Source: Astropecten irregularis
Lineage: Eukaryota; Echinodermata; Asteroidea; Paxillosida; Astropectinidae
Assembly: GCA_963971285.1 (NCBI GenBank)
Contig: OZ020260.1
Coordinates: forward strand, 5,304,798 to 5,368,797
Direction of reading: 5' to 3'
DNA: 64,000 nucleotides
This document shows positions 1-10,758 of the stretch, in pieces; positions within the stretch are counted from its first letter, which is position 1, and each line of letters starts with the position of its first letter. The notes beneath the pieces are model-generated. The model was not told the origin of the DNA. It worked only from the letters and a program-made list of their open reading frames with translations, and made no database searches. Made by a program: the position numbers and the translations under genes.

Positions 1-838
1 AAAGATTGAGTCATTTCATTAGTCAAGTTTAATCAAGTGGTCCATATAAGCTGATAAACAGCCACTTGAAGGTACATCTGAAGAAAGGCTCCAACTCCGC
101 CATGCATCTCAAGCCCTTCATTTCATTTGACACAAAATGGCGGTAGCAAAATCCCAAGCCTATAGGCTATAGGCCTTATTCATGATGCATCCATCTTGTC
201 ACCTTCCTTGTACACCCTTTGGAAAAGATAACACCAATTCTAAAAAGAAAACAGGTACCAGACTACTTTGAATCCAAGCCTCAGTTTGATAGCACTGCTT
301 CGAATGTAGGATGGACGTAGCATGAATAAGGCATAGCTTTAAGCCTCATTTTGTAAGAAGCCCCCAGATTCTCCTGTCTGGTTCTGGTCTGGTACCCAGA
401 CACATCTGCATGAAAAACACACACTTATTTCAGTCAAATGCCCCCACCCCCCTGCCAGCTGGAATTATTCAGCACATATAAACCATTATGTATGAATTCA
501 CTAATAGGTGCATATAGCTTGCTAGCCAAACCCATCCATCATAGGCAGATTGGAAAACATGTAGTGGGCAAAACTTGAATCGCTCCGGGCACAATCTGCA
601 TCATGCTTGCTATCTCACTACACTCAATCATCGGGGTAGACTTTAATAGTTAACACCGAGGACATACTGTATGCACATCATAATGAATTTCATGCATAAC
701 TCAATCGTAGACCCGTATATTTATAATGTCAAGCAAATACCCCTTCTGGATATGTTGGTTTTAATTTGCATTAAAGGCACAAGTCATGAATAAAGTATCA
801 TCTAGATGCACAGAAATAACTACTTCTATATCAGGAAG
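1..838. other. Non-coding stretch with fragment of foldback family F
   Basis: No supported gene. Positions 84-180 match part of the F foldback family seen complete at 54943-55182: a run of 'ctcaagcccttcatttcatt', then 'acaaaatggcggtagc', then 'tcccaagcct'. Positions 325-355 carry the 'ttaagcctcattttg' end of the same family. The rest is AT-rich and matches nothing else I can see in the window. Confidence 0.5.
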
Positions 839-1047
839 ACATTAGGCATGATTTAGCCAATATGTGCCTGCTTGGTCACCATGAACATATCCCCTCCAGG
901 CCACTCTTTTCAACATGACAGTCCTTAGCTCCTACTACTACTACTATGTTGATAAGACATTAGGCATGATTTAGCCAATGCCTGCTCAGTCACCATGAAC
1001 ATATCCCCTCCAGGCCACTCTTTCCAACATGACAGTCCTTAGCTCCA
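839..1047. repeat. Tandem duplication, about 118-bp unit, two copies
   Basis: The unit starting 'attaggcatgatttagccaa' at 841 recurs at 959 and both copies run to 'gacagtccttagctcc'. The copies differ by a few substitutions and by a CTA microsatellite plus short spacer in the first copy. This is a simple local duplication with no coding potential. Confidence 0.8.
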
Positions 1048-1213
1048 CGATACTGTCTAAGCCAGTGTCCCTCTTCAGCATGCTAATGTAGCTCGTTTGC
1101 TTTCTAACACGTTTTCTTGTTCCTTAGTGTGGTTCCCAAAGCATTACTGTGCTTGCTAGTACTTCTGGATGACAAGTTATAATTTAAACTTGTTGTTATA
1201 AACATTGACCCGA

Positions 1214-1505
1214 GATATATTTATTTATTTCTGGTAATGACACCAATGATTCCTCAAAAGCGCCCTAGGCACTGTAGGGGTTCTAACTGTGTCGAAAGCC
1301 TGATGAAACCTTTTATGGAAAGATGATGAGAAGAAGATACAGTTTTAGAGGTGGGTACAAAAAAACCAGAGTAATATTCTGGGTAAAACCCGCAAAATCA
1401 AGTAGGGACTAAAAACCCAATCCACTTGTGGACCGAGCCGGACTTGAACTCGGTCCGCCAGAGCTGAAAGGCGAGGAAAGAACTGCTACGCCAACCTGAC
1501 ACCCC
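1214..1505 (-). repeat. tRNA-derived SINE, family 3, copy 1
   Basis: Read on the minus strand, a tRNA-like head (A-box-like 'tggcgtagcagttct', B-box-like 'gagttcaagtcc') is followed by a body and the 3' end 'ttggtgtcattaccagaaat', then an AT-rich (ATAAAT) tail at 1214-1230. A second copy at 40988-41242 aligns along its length, including the 'ccacttgtggaccgagccgg' segment. Pol III promoter boxes plus a simple tail indicate a SINE rather than a working tRNA gene. Confidence 0.65.
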
Positions 1506-1507
1506 AG

Positions 1508-1575
1508 TTACTAGAGTTAGGAGGGCCTGACAGTTTTGATCCTTTAGAACAGGATCTTTCTCAAAGGCCAAATCA
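1508..1575 (-). repeat. Family X fragment (hammerhead-like stem family)
   Basis: Minus-strand copy of a repeat whose consensus is 'gcctttgagaaagatcctgc' followed by 'taggatcgaaacgtcaggcc'. This copy is degraded in the loop and in GAAAC. See the better copies at 37858, 42480, 49281, 53779 and 62969. Confidence 0.5.
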
Positions 1576-1702
1576 TAATCTGAAAGACTAGACTTTGCAT
1601 GGTTGACAAATATTAGTTATTGGTATCGGCCACCCAGAGAATATTTTGATTTTATAGGCCCCAAAACTTGAAATCAGTCCCAATTTGCTATTTGGTCCAA
1701 AA

Positions 1703-1975
1703 ATAAAAATTTGAGCTCAATCGGACATCTGAATCCGAGAAAATAATGAAAACCAGACTCAATTTTTCGTAAAAAACAAAGAATGGTTTTGATCTTACCC
1801 CAAGATCAAAACTGTTTTCAGTCTTTATTTGACTACTGGATAAATACACCATTTCAGACAGGAATATTTTAACGGTAGGTTTCAACCAGCACCATCTTCT
1901 TACCCTGAAAGTTATACGTAAATCTGTGAACATTTCTGTTTGCCTATGTTACTACCAATCCTGTACTGTACCTTT
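1703..1975 (+). mobile_element. T2-like MITE, subfamily b, 5'-truncated
   Basis: Matches the subfamily b elements at 7122, 38103 and 47243 from 'tttgagctcaatcggacatc' to the terminus 'cctgtactgtaccttta'. It includes the conserved central dyad (GATCTT...AAGATC) and the shared right half ('ctggataaatacaccatttc'). The left end with TTAAAGGTATAAT is missing. Confidence 0.7.
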
Positions 1976-2831
1976 AAAAATTTCCCAAAACCCCGAAGTC
2001 AAGAAACCACAGCATAGTATAGTGTAATCAGAACATGGCATCTCTTCTTGAGCCGACAAGCGAGTCGAGTCGCTGTTGACATTTTACCCACGTAATAAAA
2101 AACCAGGGTATTGGGTGAAAACACTCGAGTCTCCAATATTGTGTTCCCTCCCCCTCCCGTACCTCCCTCTCCTTTCTCCTTCTATCTCCCCTTCACCAAA
2201 TGTTGTTGTTGCGGAGATTGGTAAGCTCAGGTTGTCAGTGGGTGTACCGGTATGAGAGCTGGTCAGGAGGTCTGTCAGCGTTCTACATATCCGGTCTCTC
2301 CGGCGACTTCGAGGCTCAAGAGAATAATAACGTGAAACCCTTGATTTTTGGAATATGTATTGTATTGGCCTTTGGAATCGGCTCTGTCTCTCTGAGTTTG
2401 CCTTGCTAAGAATTAAGGCTAAGTCCATATTATTGGCTAGGGCTCTGTAGTATTGGCTAAACTATGGCTTCAGTTTTATATGCACATGTCTACGGTAGCC
2501 ATTACAGCATTATGTGTATATTTTTGAATATTAGCGGTAGCCAAGTAATTCAGAAATGGCCAAGTGGATTACTTAGCGATGGACGTCTTGTTTACTGCAA
2601 TACTTATGTTGTCAGATCATGTGTTGAACAACATTGTACAATAAGCTTTATTTTGTGCAATACACATATTCATACATTACAGATCTTGTTGAAATTAGGC
2701 TTGCCCTTCACCAACGAATATTAGCACTATATACACACTGAGTATTACTCAGTGCTTTTGAGTGCACATGAACAAACAGTCATGCGCTGTCGCATGTGAG
2801 ATTCGAACCCACATTCGATTTTCACTTTATG
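1976..2831. other. Non-coding stretch, nothing recognised
   Basis: Short open frames occur on both strands but none has codon bias, splice context or a recognisable domain. A C/T-rich run lies near 2143-2200. I see no repeat family with another copy here. Confidence 0.4.
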
Positions 2832-3092
2832 TATACATTGGAATACCACTATAACAAAAAGTGCCATACCAAACATTTGGGTATACCAAACATCATCCTT
2901 GGCTCCCAATTTGTGTGTACAATGTATAGGCATGCTATACATTTTCATTTCTGAAAATGTTCATGTCATCATGATGAATAAATGAAATGAATGAATGAAT
3001 GAATGAACATTATTCACTATAACAAATGATCACTATAACAGACAATATCTGTGCATCCTGGCATGTTCGTTATATAGTGGCGTTCCACTGTA
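2832..3092. mobile_element. Tc1/mariner-pogo-like MITE, copy 1
   Basis: The right end 'gtggcgttccactgta' and left end 'tacattggaataccac' form imperfect terminal inverted repeats of the TACAGTGGAACGCCACTATAAC type, bounded by TA. The interior 'catcatccttggctcccaat' is shared with copies at 25871 and 30125. A (TGAA)n microsatellite has expanded inside. The family assignment rests on terminal sequence and TA flanks, not on a transposase. Confidence 0.6.
2978..3007. repeat. (TGAA)n microsatellite
   Basis: Repeated TGAA/GAAT tetranucleotides lie within the pogo-like element and are absent from its other copies, so the expansion arose after insertion. Confidence 0.85.
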
Positions 3093-3520
3093 TCATACAG
3101 GACAGTACGCTGACCCCAAATGGTGGCTTGCTTTGACAAGTACACGTGCCCCCGTTGAGTCTACCCAACCAGCCAATGCAGTGCACTTGACCCATCATTG
3201 ACAGGTGGGTCGATTCCACTCAATACAGCATTTATTGCTCCAAGGGTTATTATTGGTCTTCCTCCCACCCCCACCCCTTGCCCCTCTGATATTTGGGTTT
3301 CTTTTGGAGAGCCCTTCCTTCCCTGTAAGGATCCGGTGGAAAGTTATCCGGCCTCTTAGGGATTCAAATCCAAGCACTGGGGGTAGAGATCGATTTGGAT
3401 GGCATCTCTGCTTCAGGGGGTGCCTGACTGTTTGAGCCTCCCCTTGCTAGGTTCAAAAGGTCTTGAATTAGAACCCCACCATTAAGCCTCATCTTTAATT
3501 GAGCTTTGATAGGCAAGCTT

Positions 3521-3934
3521 GGCCAATTTCATCGAGCTGTTAAGCACAAACAAAAATTGCTTAGCACATTTCACGGATCTTCCTCCTCCTCCTCCCACTC
3601 TAACCTGCCAGAAGGACACTGGACCACACTTCAACGGGAGGTCAGTGTCAGTGGTCAGGCTGAAATAAGGGCAGCTACTGGTCAAGCTGAGGAATTCATT
3701 GCCAAGCACATAAAAAATTGCTAAGCACATAAGAAAATTGCTAAGAATAAAATGTCTTGCTCAATAAACACAAACCACCATTGAGAATTCCATTTGATAT
3801 TCATGGTCAGCCTATCACAAATGATACACAATACATGGAAATTTGGTTGTTATTAATCCTGTTTTTTTTTTATGGAGACAGGAATTTCATAGTTAACAAT
3901 TTTTTGTGCAAAAAAGGGCCGTGAAATTGGTGCC
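3521..3934 (+). mobile_element. H1 hairpin MITE, interrupted copy
   Basis: The left end 'ggccaatttcatcgagctgt', followed by TTAAGCACA/ATTGCTTAGCAC arms, and the degraded right end 'gaaattgg' match H1 elements at 11098, 42804 and 62991. The left arm is interrupted at about 3574-3690 by an unrelated repeat. The 'gcttagcacat' segment is then repeated several times near 3700-3745. Confidence 0.65.
3574..3690 (-). repeat. Insert related to 10340-10480 (inverted copy)
   Basis: This stretch ('ctaacctgccagaaggacac', 'tggtcaggctgaaataaggg', 'ctggtcaagctgag') is the reverse complement, with mismatches, of about 10357-10480. It interrupts the H1 element, so it inserted later or was captured with it. 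Family unknown. Confidence 0.55.
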
Positions 3935-5205
3935 ATGAAATTAAATATGAACAAACTATGTCTAGTTTCTGGGAAACCTGAAAAATTAATGATTTGAATG
4001 AATGCAATAATTAATATTTGAACAAATTTAGGTAATTATTTTTCCCTTTGAATAAATGTTGTGCCTGAATGAGCTCAGTGTGTACTACAGCACAGCAACA
4101 CAGATGTTGGGGTGCTTTGTGCGCCGTTCGTTCGTTAGCAATCAACTTGTCATTTTTCCCTCGACGATTAGCCCTCTTCATGCATTTTTTTTTTGCCAAT
4201 TCATTTTGTCGCGGACGCTCCGCTCCACTCCGATGATAAATTGATTCAATTAAGCTTGGATTTTCCCACAAGTCGTGAGCTTGCCCGGACAAAATATTGC
4301 ACACAATAAAAAAAAAACACCATGATCACATAACCGTCACAGAAATACTAAATTAATACCGTGGGACAATTGATAAAAAAAAAAAATAAAAAAAAAAATA
4401 ATAATAATAGTTTTGCCGTGACAGTTTGCTGAAGATAATTCTTATATCCCATGTGTCATTAGACTTCTCTTGGGGGAGATTCAGGACTGTCCAATTAATC
4501 ATGTCTATTCTATTAATACACACCTATGCACAAATTGGCAAAGTTTTAATGGACGGTGCAGCTTTATTGCTATATGAATTTGAAATTGACGACGTCGTCT
4601 TTGAAACTGTTCGTTGTAACTTCTTCTTCTTTTATTTATCTTTCGTAAGTTAGCTATTTAAGCCCCCTGGTGGCGAGCAAAGCTACTTTCAACAACCACC
4701 ATGAGCAAACTCAATTATTTTATTCAAATTGCCGGCATAAAGTGTATGCACTGACTAATCTTGCTGAGTGCTTTGCCCTTTCTTAAAAAACAGCACCAAA
4801 AATAACTCCTCTTTTGAAGTAAGACGTTTGAAAACGCCAGCATTACAAGTGGATTTTCAATCCTTTTTGGCTTCGGTGTCCTTGTGCAAAAGGCTGTTTA
4901 TAACTTCACAGGGTTTAGACTCAATGCATAATATGCATTTCAATGTACAGGGAGTACGGGTTATTCAAAATGCTGACTATTCTGGTGCCTAGTTTCAAGG
5001 ATTCTTCTTTTTTTCTTGGCAAAGTTCTAAAGATAAGACTCGTGATCAGCCAGATTTGTGCCGGCATTCGTGGTAGGATATATGCAGGATCTAGAGGAAT
5101 AACATTCATGCAGGAAGCTGGATGCTAAAAGTCCATGACCATTGTCTGCTCAACCCACTTTATACATCCTGTGTCAAACGCATAGCATTTGAATCATATT
5201 GTTAA
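3935..5205. other. Non-coding stretch, nothing recognised
   Basis: AT-rich DNA with poly-A/AAT runs near 4374-4412. Short open frames here lack any recognisable domain. No copy of the window's repeat families was identified. Confidence 0.4.
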
Positions 5206-5300
5206 AATCTACGTAGGGTGAAACGTTTTGATATATGAAAGTCGATGTTAGGGAAATTTAGTCATAAGCACCTTTTAAGAGAACATTTATATATACAATA
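5206..5300. repeat. Short repeat shared with 9876-9985
   Basis: 'ctacgtagggtgaaacgtttt' through 'tgttagggaaat' and 'ttttaagagaacattt' resembles 9876-9985, where the order is 'cgttaaggggaaatgttttg', 'cgttaggga', 'ttttaaagaaacattt'. Two copies suggest an old short foldback family (arms GTTAGGG...CCCTAAC in the second copy). Confidence 0.35.
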
Positions 5301-5837
5301 CTGTATATCATTTTGGAAGAGTAGAGCTATTAAGTTGTTTTTTATTTCCTTTATAGGTATTGTACCGTATACAGATGATGCTTACCCTTTTTTCCTACCC
5401 GTGATTTTTGTGGGGGGAGGGGGGGCACAGAATTTGTGCCACCTCCCCCCCATAGCTATGCCTAACCTTCCTCCAGTGCCCCAACCCATCCCAACCAACT
5501 CCTTTCTCTCAATTTCCATCACATTCGCAGAAAATGATTTATGAAAATGTATGCATCTATCAGTGGCTAATGTAGCTTGACTATACTAGGCCTATATTAC
5601 ACTGTGTGTATGTACTGGTTTGTATCATCATCATCAATATGGTAAATACGCATTTCTGCTGGGGATGCCTAAAAGCTTTTCAACACTCTTGTTTGGCCTT
5701 GCCCTTGAAGGATAATTGTATCAACCGAAGCCTTTAGGCAATGCATGGTATTTACACTCATGGATTTCCCAATTACTGAGTATGTACATCTGAACAGCAA
5801 TGGACTCAGGCCTATACCCTCTATATTTGACAGTACA
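5301..5837. other. Non-coding stretch, nothing recognised
   Basis: G- and C-runs near 5410-5455 and an otherwise ordinary AT-rich sequence. No gene or known repeat is supported. Confidence 0.4.
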
Positions 5838-6223
5838 AAATTTGCTTAAAGGTAGTATCATACTGCTAAGTACAAAATTTGCTTAAAGGTAGTATCATAC
5901 TGCTCAGCACAAAATTTGCTTAATTTAAAGGTAGTATCATACTGCTAAGCACGAAATTTTCTTAAAGGTAGTATCATACTGCTAAGTACAAAATTTGCTT
6001 AAAGGTAGTATCATACTGCTCAGCACAAAATTTGCTTAATTTAAAGGTAGTATCATACTGCTAAGTACAAAATTTGCTTAAAGGTAGTATCATACTGCTA
6101 AGCACGAAATTTGCTTAAAGGTAGTATCATACTGCTAAGCACATGATTTGCTGAAGGTAGTATCATACTGCTAAGCACATGATTTGCTGAAGGTAGTATC
6201 ATACTGCTAAGCACAAAATTTGC
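5838..6223 (+). repeat. Tandem array of about 37-bp units made from two MITE ends
   Basis: About ten head-to-tail units follow the pattern 'aaaggtagtatcatactgct' then 'aagcacaaaatttgctt'. The first part is the T2a terminus including its TTAA junction. The second part is the arm of an H1 element. Variants (aagtac, cagcac followed by a TAATTT extension, aagcac with gaaat) recur in the same order over units 1-3 and 4-7, giving a higher-order repeat of roughly 115 bp. The array runs directly into a T2a element. Confidence 0.9.
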
Positions 6224-6584
6224 AAAGGTAGCATCATACTTTGGTAAGATACCCAAACAGAAATGTTCACAGATTTACGTATAATTTACAGGATATGAAG
6301 ATGGTGCTGGTAGAAACCTACCGTAAAAAACATTCCGCCTGAAATGCTGTATTTATCCAGAAATTAGTAAAACAACGACCGAAAATCTTTTTGATCTTTT
6401 AAAAGATCAAAAATAAAAGAGAACAGACTTAAGAAATACTGTGGCAGTTTTCACGATTTTCTCAAAAAGTGGGCACCGTATGGGACTGAAATTTTCACAG
6501 ATGACTGTGACTGTATCTTCCTTGATATTTTTGCCCATGAATCTATACCTCTTTGACAAAAACCAAAGTATGATACTACCTTTA
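6224..6584 (-). mobile_element. T2-like MITE, subfamily a, copy 1
   Basis: Terminal repeats 'aaaggtagcatcatacttt' and the inverted 'aaagtatgatactaccttt' bound a 361-bp element. The centre has a perfect 26-bp palindrome at 6388-6413 (TTTTTGATCTTTT and its complement). The TTAAAGG ends recall the T2 family of Kolobok-type MITEs described in Xenopus. No coding capacity. Confidence 0.8.
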
Positions 6585-6618
6585 AAGGTAGTATCATACT
6601 GCTAAGCACAAAATTTGC

Positions 6619-6952
6619 AAAGGTAGCAATAGCATCATACTTTGGTAGCATACCCAAACTGAATCACAGATTCACCTATAACTTACAGGTTATAAAGATG
6701 TTGATGGTAGAAACATACTGTTCAAATTGTTCTGCATGAAATGCCGCATTTATCCAGAAAAGAGTTAAATTAAAACAATGACCAAAATTATTTTTGATCT
6801 TTTAAAGATGTGGCTGTTTTTCAGTGTTTTCTCAAAAAGTGGGCACCGTATGGGACTGAAATGTTCACAGATGACTGTGACTGTATCGTGTGTTATTTAT
6901 GCCAATGAATCTGTATTTCTTTGACAAAAACCAAAGTATGATATTACCCTTA
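6619..6952 (-). mobile_element. T2-like MITE, subfamily a, copy 2 (tandem with copy 1)
   Basis: Same orientation and structure as the element ending at 6584, separated from it by one satellite-type unit ('actgctaagcacaaaatttg'). The left end carries a small insertion ('agcaat'). The central dyad is partly deleted. Confidence 0.75.
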
Positions 6953-7509
6953 AGCATGAAAAGTCTTCCTTGATCAAACAGGATTGCCGACCACATTTTC
7001 ATGTGATGTTTTATACTGCTTTTGACTTGTATTTGGCCATTGTTTGTTGAGCATAAGTGCATAACATGCACAAGGAGTTTGGGCTGGTATACTGATTTTA
7101 TGTACCAGGGTTTTTTGGTACTTAAAGGTATAATACATGATTGGTAAAGGTCACAGAACAGCACTCACACTTTTGTCTAATCCAGTAATGTACATTAAAT
7201 AATAAACCTTTGAAAAATTTGAGCTCAATCGGACATCCGAGTCATGAGAAAATAGCGAAAACTGGAGTCAGTGAAGAATGTTTTTTCTTACCCTGTGATC
7301 AAAACTGTTGACGGTCTTTGTTTTACTTATTTCTGGATAAATACAGCATTTCAGACAGAAATATTTTAATGGTATGTTACTACCAGCACCATCTTTATAT
7401 CCTGAAAGTTATAAATTAATTTGTGAACATTTCTGTTTGGGTATGTTACCACTCCTGTACTGTACCTTTAAGCAAATTTTGCTGCTTAAGAAGCTCTATG
7501 AAATTGGCC
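6953..7509 (-). mobile_element. H1-variant hairpin MITE split by a T2b element
   Basis: The body 'aaaagtcttccttgatcaaa' to 'gtaccagggttttttggtac' and the right end 'gctgcttaagaagctctatg' plus 'aaattggcc' match the variant at 49041-49276. The host is interrupted at TTAA by the T2b element at 7122-7471. Its left end lies in, or was replaced by, the satellite and T2a copies upstream. Confidence 0.6.
7122..7471 (+). mobile_element. T2-like MITE, subfamily b, complete, nested
   Basis: Flanked by TTAA at 7122-7125 and 7468-7471. The ends are 'aggtataatacatgattgg' and 'cctgtactgtacct'. The interior includes the dyad GATCACAGGGTAAG (diverged) and the shared right half 'ctggataaatacagcatttc'. It interrupts an H1-variant element, giving a clear insertion order. 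Confidence 0.8.
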
Positions 7510-8041
7510 GGATCTAATAAATATTGATGTATTAGTTTCTTGAGGCATCAATGGTGATTTTAGTAGCGATTCATCGGGCCTTTAGACGAGTTCCAACTAT
7601 ACAAGTTTGTAAATTGCTTTGAGTGCCAACTGTTTCTCCCATTTCATAAATTTTCAAGTATTAACGAATAAACATGTTCAGTATACATGTATGTACTTGA
7701 TTTTTCAAGTATTAACGAATATACATGTACAGCTTTTTTGTACGTACTTGAGTATAAACTTGAATGTTATTACAATTTCTATACATATCTAATTTAATAC
7801 TTAGTCTATCTGAAGGATATAGTAATTATAACCATACGCCACCGGCATTCCTAAATTTATGCATCTTGATAACCAGGAATGCATTAATGCCGTAAATCTG
7901 CTAATTTTGTATTTGAAATGGTTTATCTTTAATTTTATCAAATCTTTATATTCAGTTCCATTGTTTTTCCAAGCATAATAATATTTATTTGATGTCATGA
8001 AATTCCATGACAACTACAAAATAAAAGATCATCTACAAGAT
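7510..8041. other. Non-coding stretch, nothing recognised
   Basis: AT-rich sequence with a short local duplication of 'ttcaagtattaacgaata' near 7652 and 7703. No supported gene. Confidence 0.4.
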
Positions 8042-8232
8042 GGGCCCAATTTCATGGAATCTGTTTATACCGTAAGCAAACATTCTTCACTTATGATAGC
8101 AGACTTTTTTTGCTTACAGTTAGCATATTTCATGAGACAGTTTTCTTTCTCGTTACGCTAAGCAATGACTTTCTTCAGAATGCAACCGATTAAGCATCGT
8201 GAGTCTTGCTTACAGATTCCATGAAATAGCTT
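8042..8232. mobile_element. H2 hairpin MITE (GTAAGC-arm type), copy 1
   Basis: Starts 'gggcccaatttcatggaatc' and ends 'gattccatgaaat'. Both ends carry 'gtaagca'/'tgcttac' arms. The outer termini match the H superfamily (GGGCCRATTTCA) while the stem differs from H1, H3, H4 and H5. A second H2-type element is at 29678-29997. Confidence 0.65.
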
Positions 8233-8317
8233 GTATACTTGTAGCAGTTCTCATATGCACAAAAAGTGGCCATAACGGATTCCATGAAATTCTTTATGTG
8301 TTTCATATTTTTTGTTC

Positions 8318-8500
8318 AAGGATGCAAAAAACCAAGAAATAAGCAAGCAAAGAAAGAAAGAAGCAAACAAACAAATTAACAAATGCCCCAACAAACAAAC
8401 AACAAACAAACAAACAAGAAAATAACAAATTAATAAACAAAACAGCAGACAGATAGCTATACATACAGCCCAACAAACAAGCAAACAAGAAAATGATGTT
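8318..8500. repeat. A/C/G-rich low-complexity tract (AAAC, AAAG)
   Basis: Long run of 'aaacaaac' and 'gaaagaaag' motifs. The open frames on its complementary strand (Cys/Leu/Phe-rich) are by-products of this composition. Confidence 0.8.
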
Positions 8501-8617
8501 TTTAATTTTGAAAACTTTTGATTTGTAGTTTTTTACCTATGTTGTCCGAATCAATTCCAAGTCCAATTCCAGTATCCCCTACGACAGGGTTCTGTACTTT
8601 GATGATAGAATCAAGTT

Positions 8618-8742
8618 GTCTCCTGATGAGGACTATAGTAGGCTAGTCGAAATGTTGAGACCTTAATTGCGAGAAGTGCGAACGAAATAGAAGCGCGAAA
8701 GTACGAGCGATTCTTACATGGTGTTTCCGCAAACCGATCCAC
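8618..8742 (+). mobile_element. Hammerhead-core short element, copy 1
   Basis: CTGATGAG at 8623-8630 is followed by the stem GACTA (8631-8635) / TAGTC (8644-8648) and GAAA (8649-8652), the order found in hammerhead ribozyme cores. A conserved tail follows, ending 'gtgtttccgcaaaccgatcc' and 'ac'. The copy at 26143-26262 aligns end to end. Hammerhead activity is an inference; no full three-stem fold was verified. Confidence 0.6.
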
Positions 8743-9775
8743 TTAGAACCAAGTTGGTCGATGTTTTCACATCTGTTTAAGATTCTGATTCAAGAGGTCT
8801 ACAGTCTTTTCTCTCTCAAAAATCCTGCAGTATACCAGAGGGAGGGCTTTGGCCGGTGGTTCTTGCAGGGTTTTACCGAGAAATTGCCATTGCCTTTACG
8901 AGGATTAACCTCTCGTGTGTGGGTTGGAGGGGATAGTGTAGTATACAGAGAGTTCATCACCCTATCTGGCTTCCCTATTCAGACCTCGTCCCTTTTCAGT
9001 TCCGGCTTGCGATCAGGGCTCTCATCACGTGCAGCATTAATCAGTATAGAACCTACCCCTTGGGATATTAAACAACCTCCCCTGCCAGTTCTATATTGCA
9101 TCTCAGGCCGTCAAAATCACCTGCTATTGTACCTTGTTTTCCAATTTGTGATTGTAACAACCCTACCCTTAACAAAATGTTATACAATGATAGTAAAAAC
9201 GTTGGCATCCCTCTGCGCCCATCACAATGCAATAGCATTGATCATCGCCCACTGGTTATTTGGACTCGATCAATTCCTTTCTTTCTTGTTTTCGTTTTTT
9301 TACGTTTTCGAATTTAAATTCTTTTTTCAAAAAGCAAGTCTTGCACTTTTTTAAGGTGGATCGGGCTGTCCTCGCGCGTGACATTTTCCTCTAAATGTCA
9401 TCCCGAACCCCCAGTGAGCCCAGAGGCCCTGATTACGGTATATCGGTTTTCTGCTGGGTTCTCGTGTTTTTTTTTTTTTTGCATTTTCACTTCCTCTTCT
9501 CCGGAAATAGGATACCTGAGTACCCATCTTATCAGAGAGATGCAGTGGGTATTCTCCTCTTTTTTTCCTTTTCCCCCCCCCCCTCGGCCCTGTGGGCAAT
9601 TTTCTGGGTAGCGTGCTTTGCAAAGGGGTATAGGGTGTTTTCTACATCTCATTATTTGTGTGCAATTTTCCAGCGTGGAACGGACGGACTACACCGAGCA
9701 AGTTATCTGTGATAGAATTATGAATAATTTGCTGGATGTGGATTCAAGTTCTGATGACATGTTAAGTATAACTCA
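8743..9775. other. Non-coding stretch with open but unsupported frames
   Basis: A 197-codon open frame (8761-9354, +) and overlapping frames at 9351-9712 exist but show no recognisable domain or splice-site logic. Poly-T (9468-9480) and C-runs (9574-9584) make them low complexity at the C-terminal side. I do not call a gene. Confidence 0.4.
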
Positions 9776-9860
9776 GTATATCTTGATGTATTCGTAGATA
9801 TAGATAAAATATATCTAGATAGATAGATATCTATAGATTTTGATATAGATTGTATATTGA
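9776..9860. repeat. (GATA)n / ATCT-rich microsatellite
   Basis: Repeated 'gata' and 'tatcta' motifs with short palindromes, for example 'agatagatagatatctatag'. Confidence 0.8.
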
Positions 9861-9875
9861 ATGATATCTATAATC

Positions 9876-9985
9876 TACGTTAAGGGGAAATGTTTTGCTA
9901 TAAAAGTTGTCGTTAGGGAGAAATTGTAAGTTAAAGTGAAATTTGTGTTTTTCCCTAACGTAACTTTTTAAAGAAACATTTGTAT
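9876..9985. repeat. Short foldback related to 5206-5300
   Basis: 'cgttaaggggaaatgttttg' pairs loosely with 'aaagaaacatttg' and 'gttagggagaaa' with 'tttttccctaac', giving imperfect inverted arms about 100 bp apart end to end. Confidence 0.4.
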
Positions 9986-10339
9986 TCTTGTCCATTTGTT
10001 TATATAAGATAGAGAATGCTCCAAGTAAGATAAGAAATTTCAGGTTGATTGGTTTGAAGGATTTAAAAAAAAGTAAAGTTTGCGCATGAACCTATGGGGG
10101 GCTATGGGAATTTTGCCTTAATGTATCATCTAGCAGAATATATTATATGTATCTATGTATAGATATAACTATACATGTACATGAATTATGTAGTTGATAT
10201 AGAAAATAATTAGAATACTATGTAGGTGAAATAGAAAAGAATCAGAAAAAAGAGAGAAATATTTAGGGTTTGTGCACTTTGTGGGTCGAATGGGAAACCA
10301 TGCTTCAAAACTGTTTTAATCCCCTGGTGTCCGTGATCC
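9986..10339. other. Non-coding stretch, nothing recognised
   Basis: AT-rich DNA with 'atagatat'-type motifs; no supported feature. Confidence 0.4.
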
Positions 10340-10480
10340 CCTCTGTTGGCTTCTTCAGCTTGACCAGTAGCTGCCCTTCAGCCTGACCAATGACACTGAC
10401 CTCCCCTTGATGTGTGGTCCAGTGTCCTTAATTCTGGCAGGTTAGAGTGGGAGGAAGAGGAGGAGGAAGATCCTTGAAAT
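10340..10480 (+). repeat. Repeat related to 3574-3690 (inverted copy)
   Basis: 'agcttgaccagtagctgccc', 'ttcagcctgacca', 'gtggtccagtgtcc' and 'ggcaggttagagtgggagga' match the complement of 3574-3690. It begins with a CTTCTTCAG segment. Family unknown. Confidence 0.55.
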
Positions 10481-10758
10481 GTGACCTCCTCCATCTGTGG
10501 CAGGTTCTCAGAAAAGGTGTCTTGAGAGGGACTCTCCAGTCTCCAGAGACTGACAAGCTCAGGCCTGCTGAGGTTGGTTTGGGAGTCTTCCTTGTAGAGT
10601 GTCGTGATTCTTCCCGGACTTTTGACCTCAAATCAGTGACCATATAGGCCTACTTGATATCAACAATCAACTTGATAGGTAGAGAAGCCTTACTGTGATA
10701 TGGAAGTCTTACAGTTTTGTATCAGTTTCTTAGGTTGCATTGCTGCGAGTATCGATAA

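Noticed and set aside
5838-6223. CRISPR-like direct repeat array
   Set aside because: Units are contiguous with no unique spacers, and the setting is a eukaryotic genome full of MITEs.
8761-9354. 197-codon open frame on the plus strand
   Set aside because: Hydrophobic, no recognisable domain, ends in low-complexity Phe/Ser; overlapping frames are equally open and no splice or promoter context supports it.
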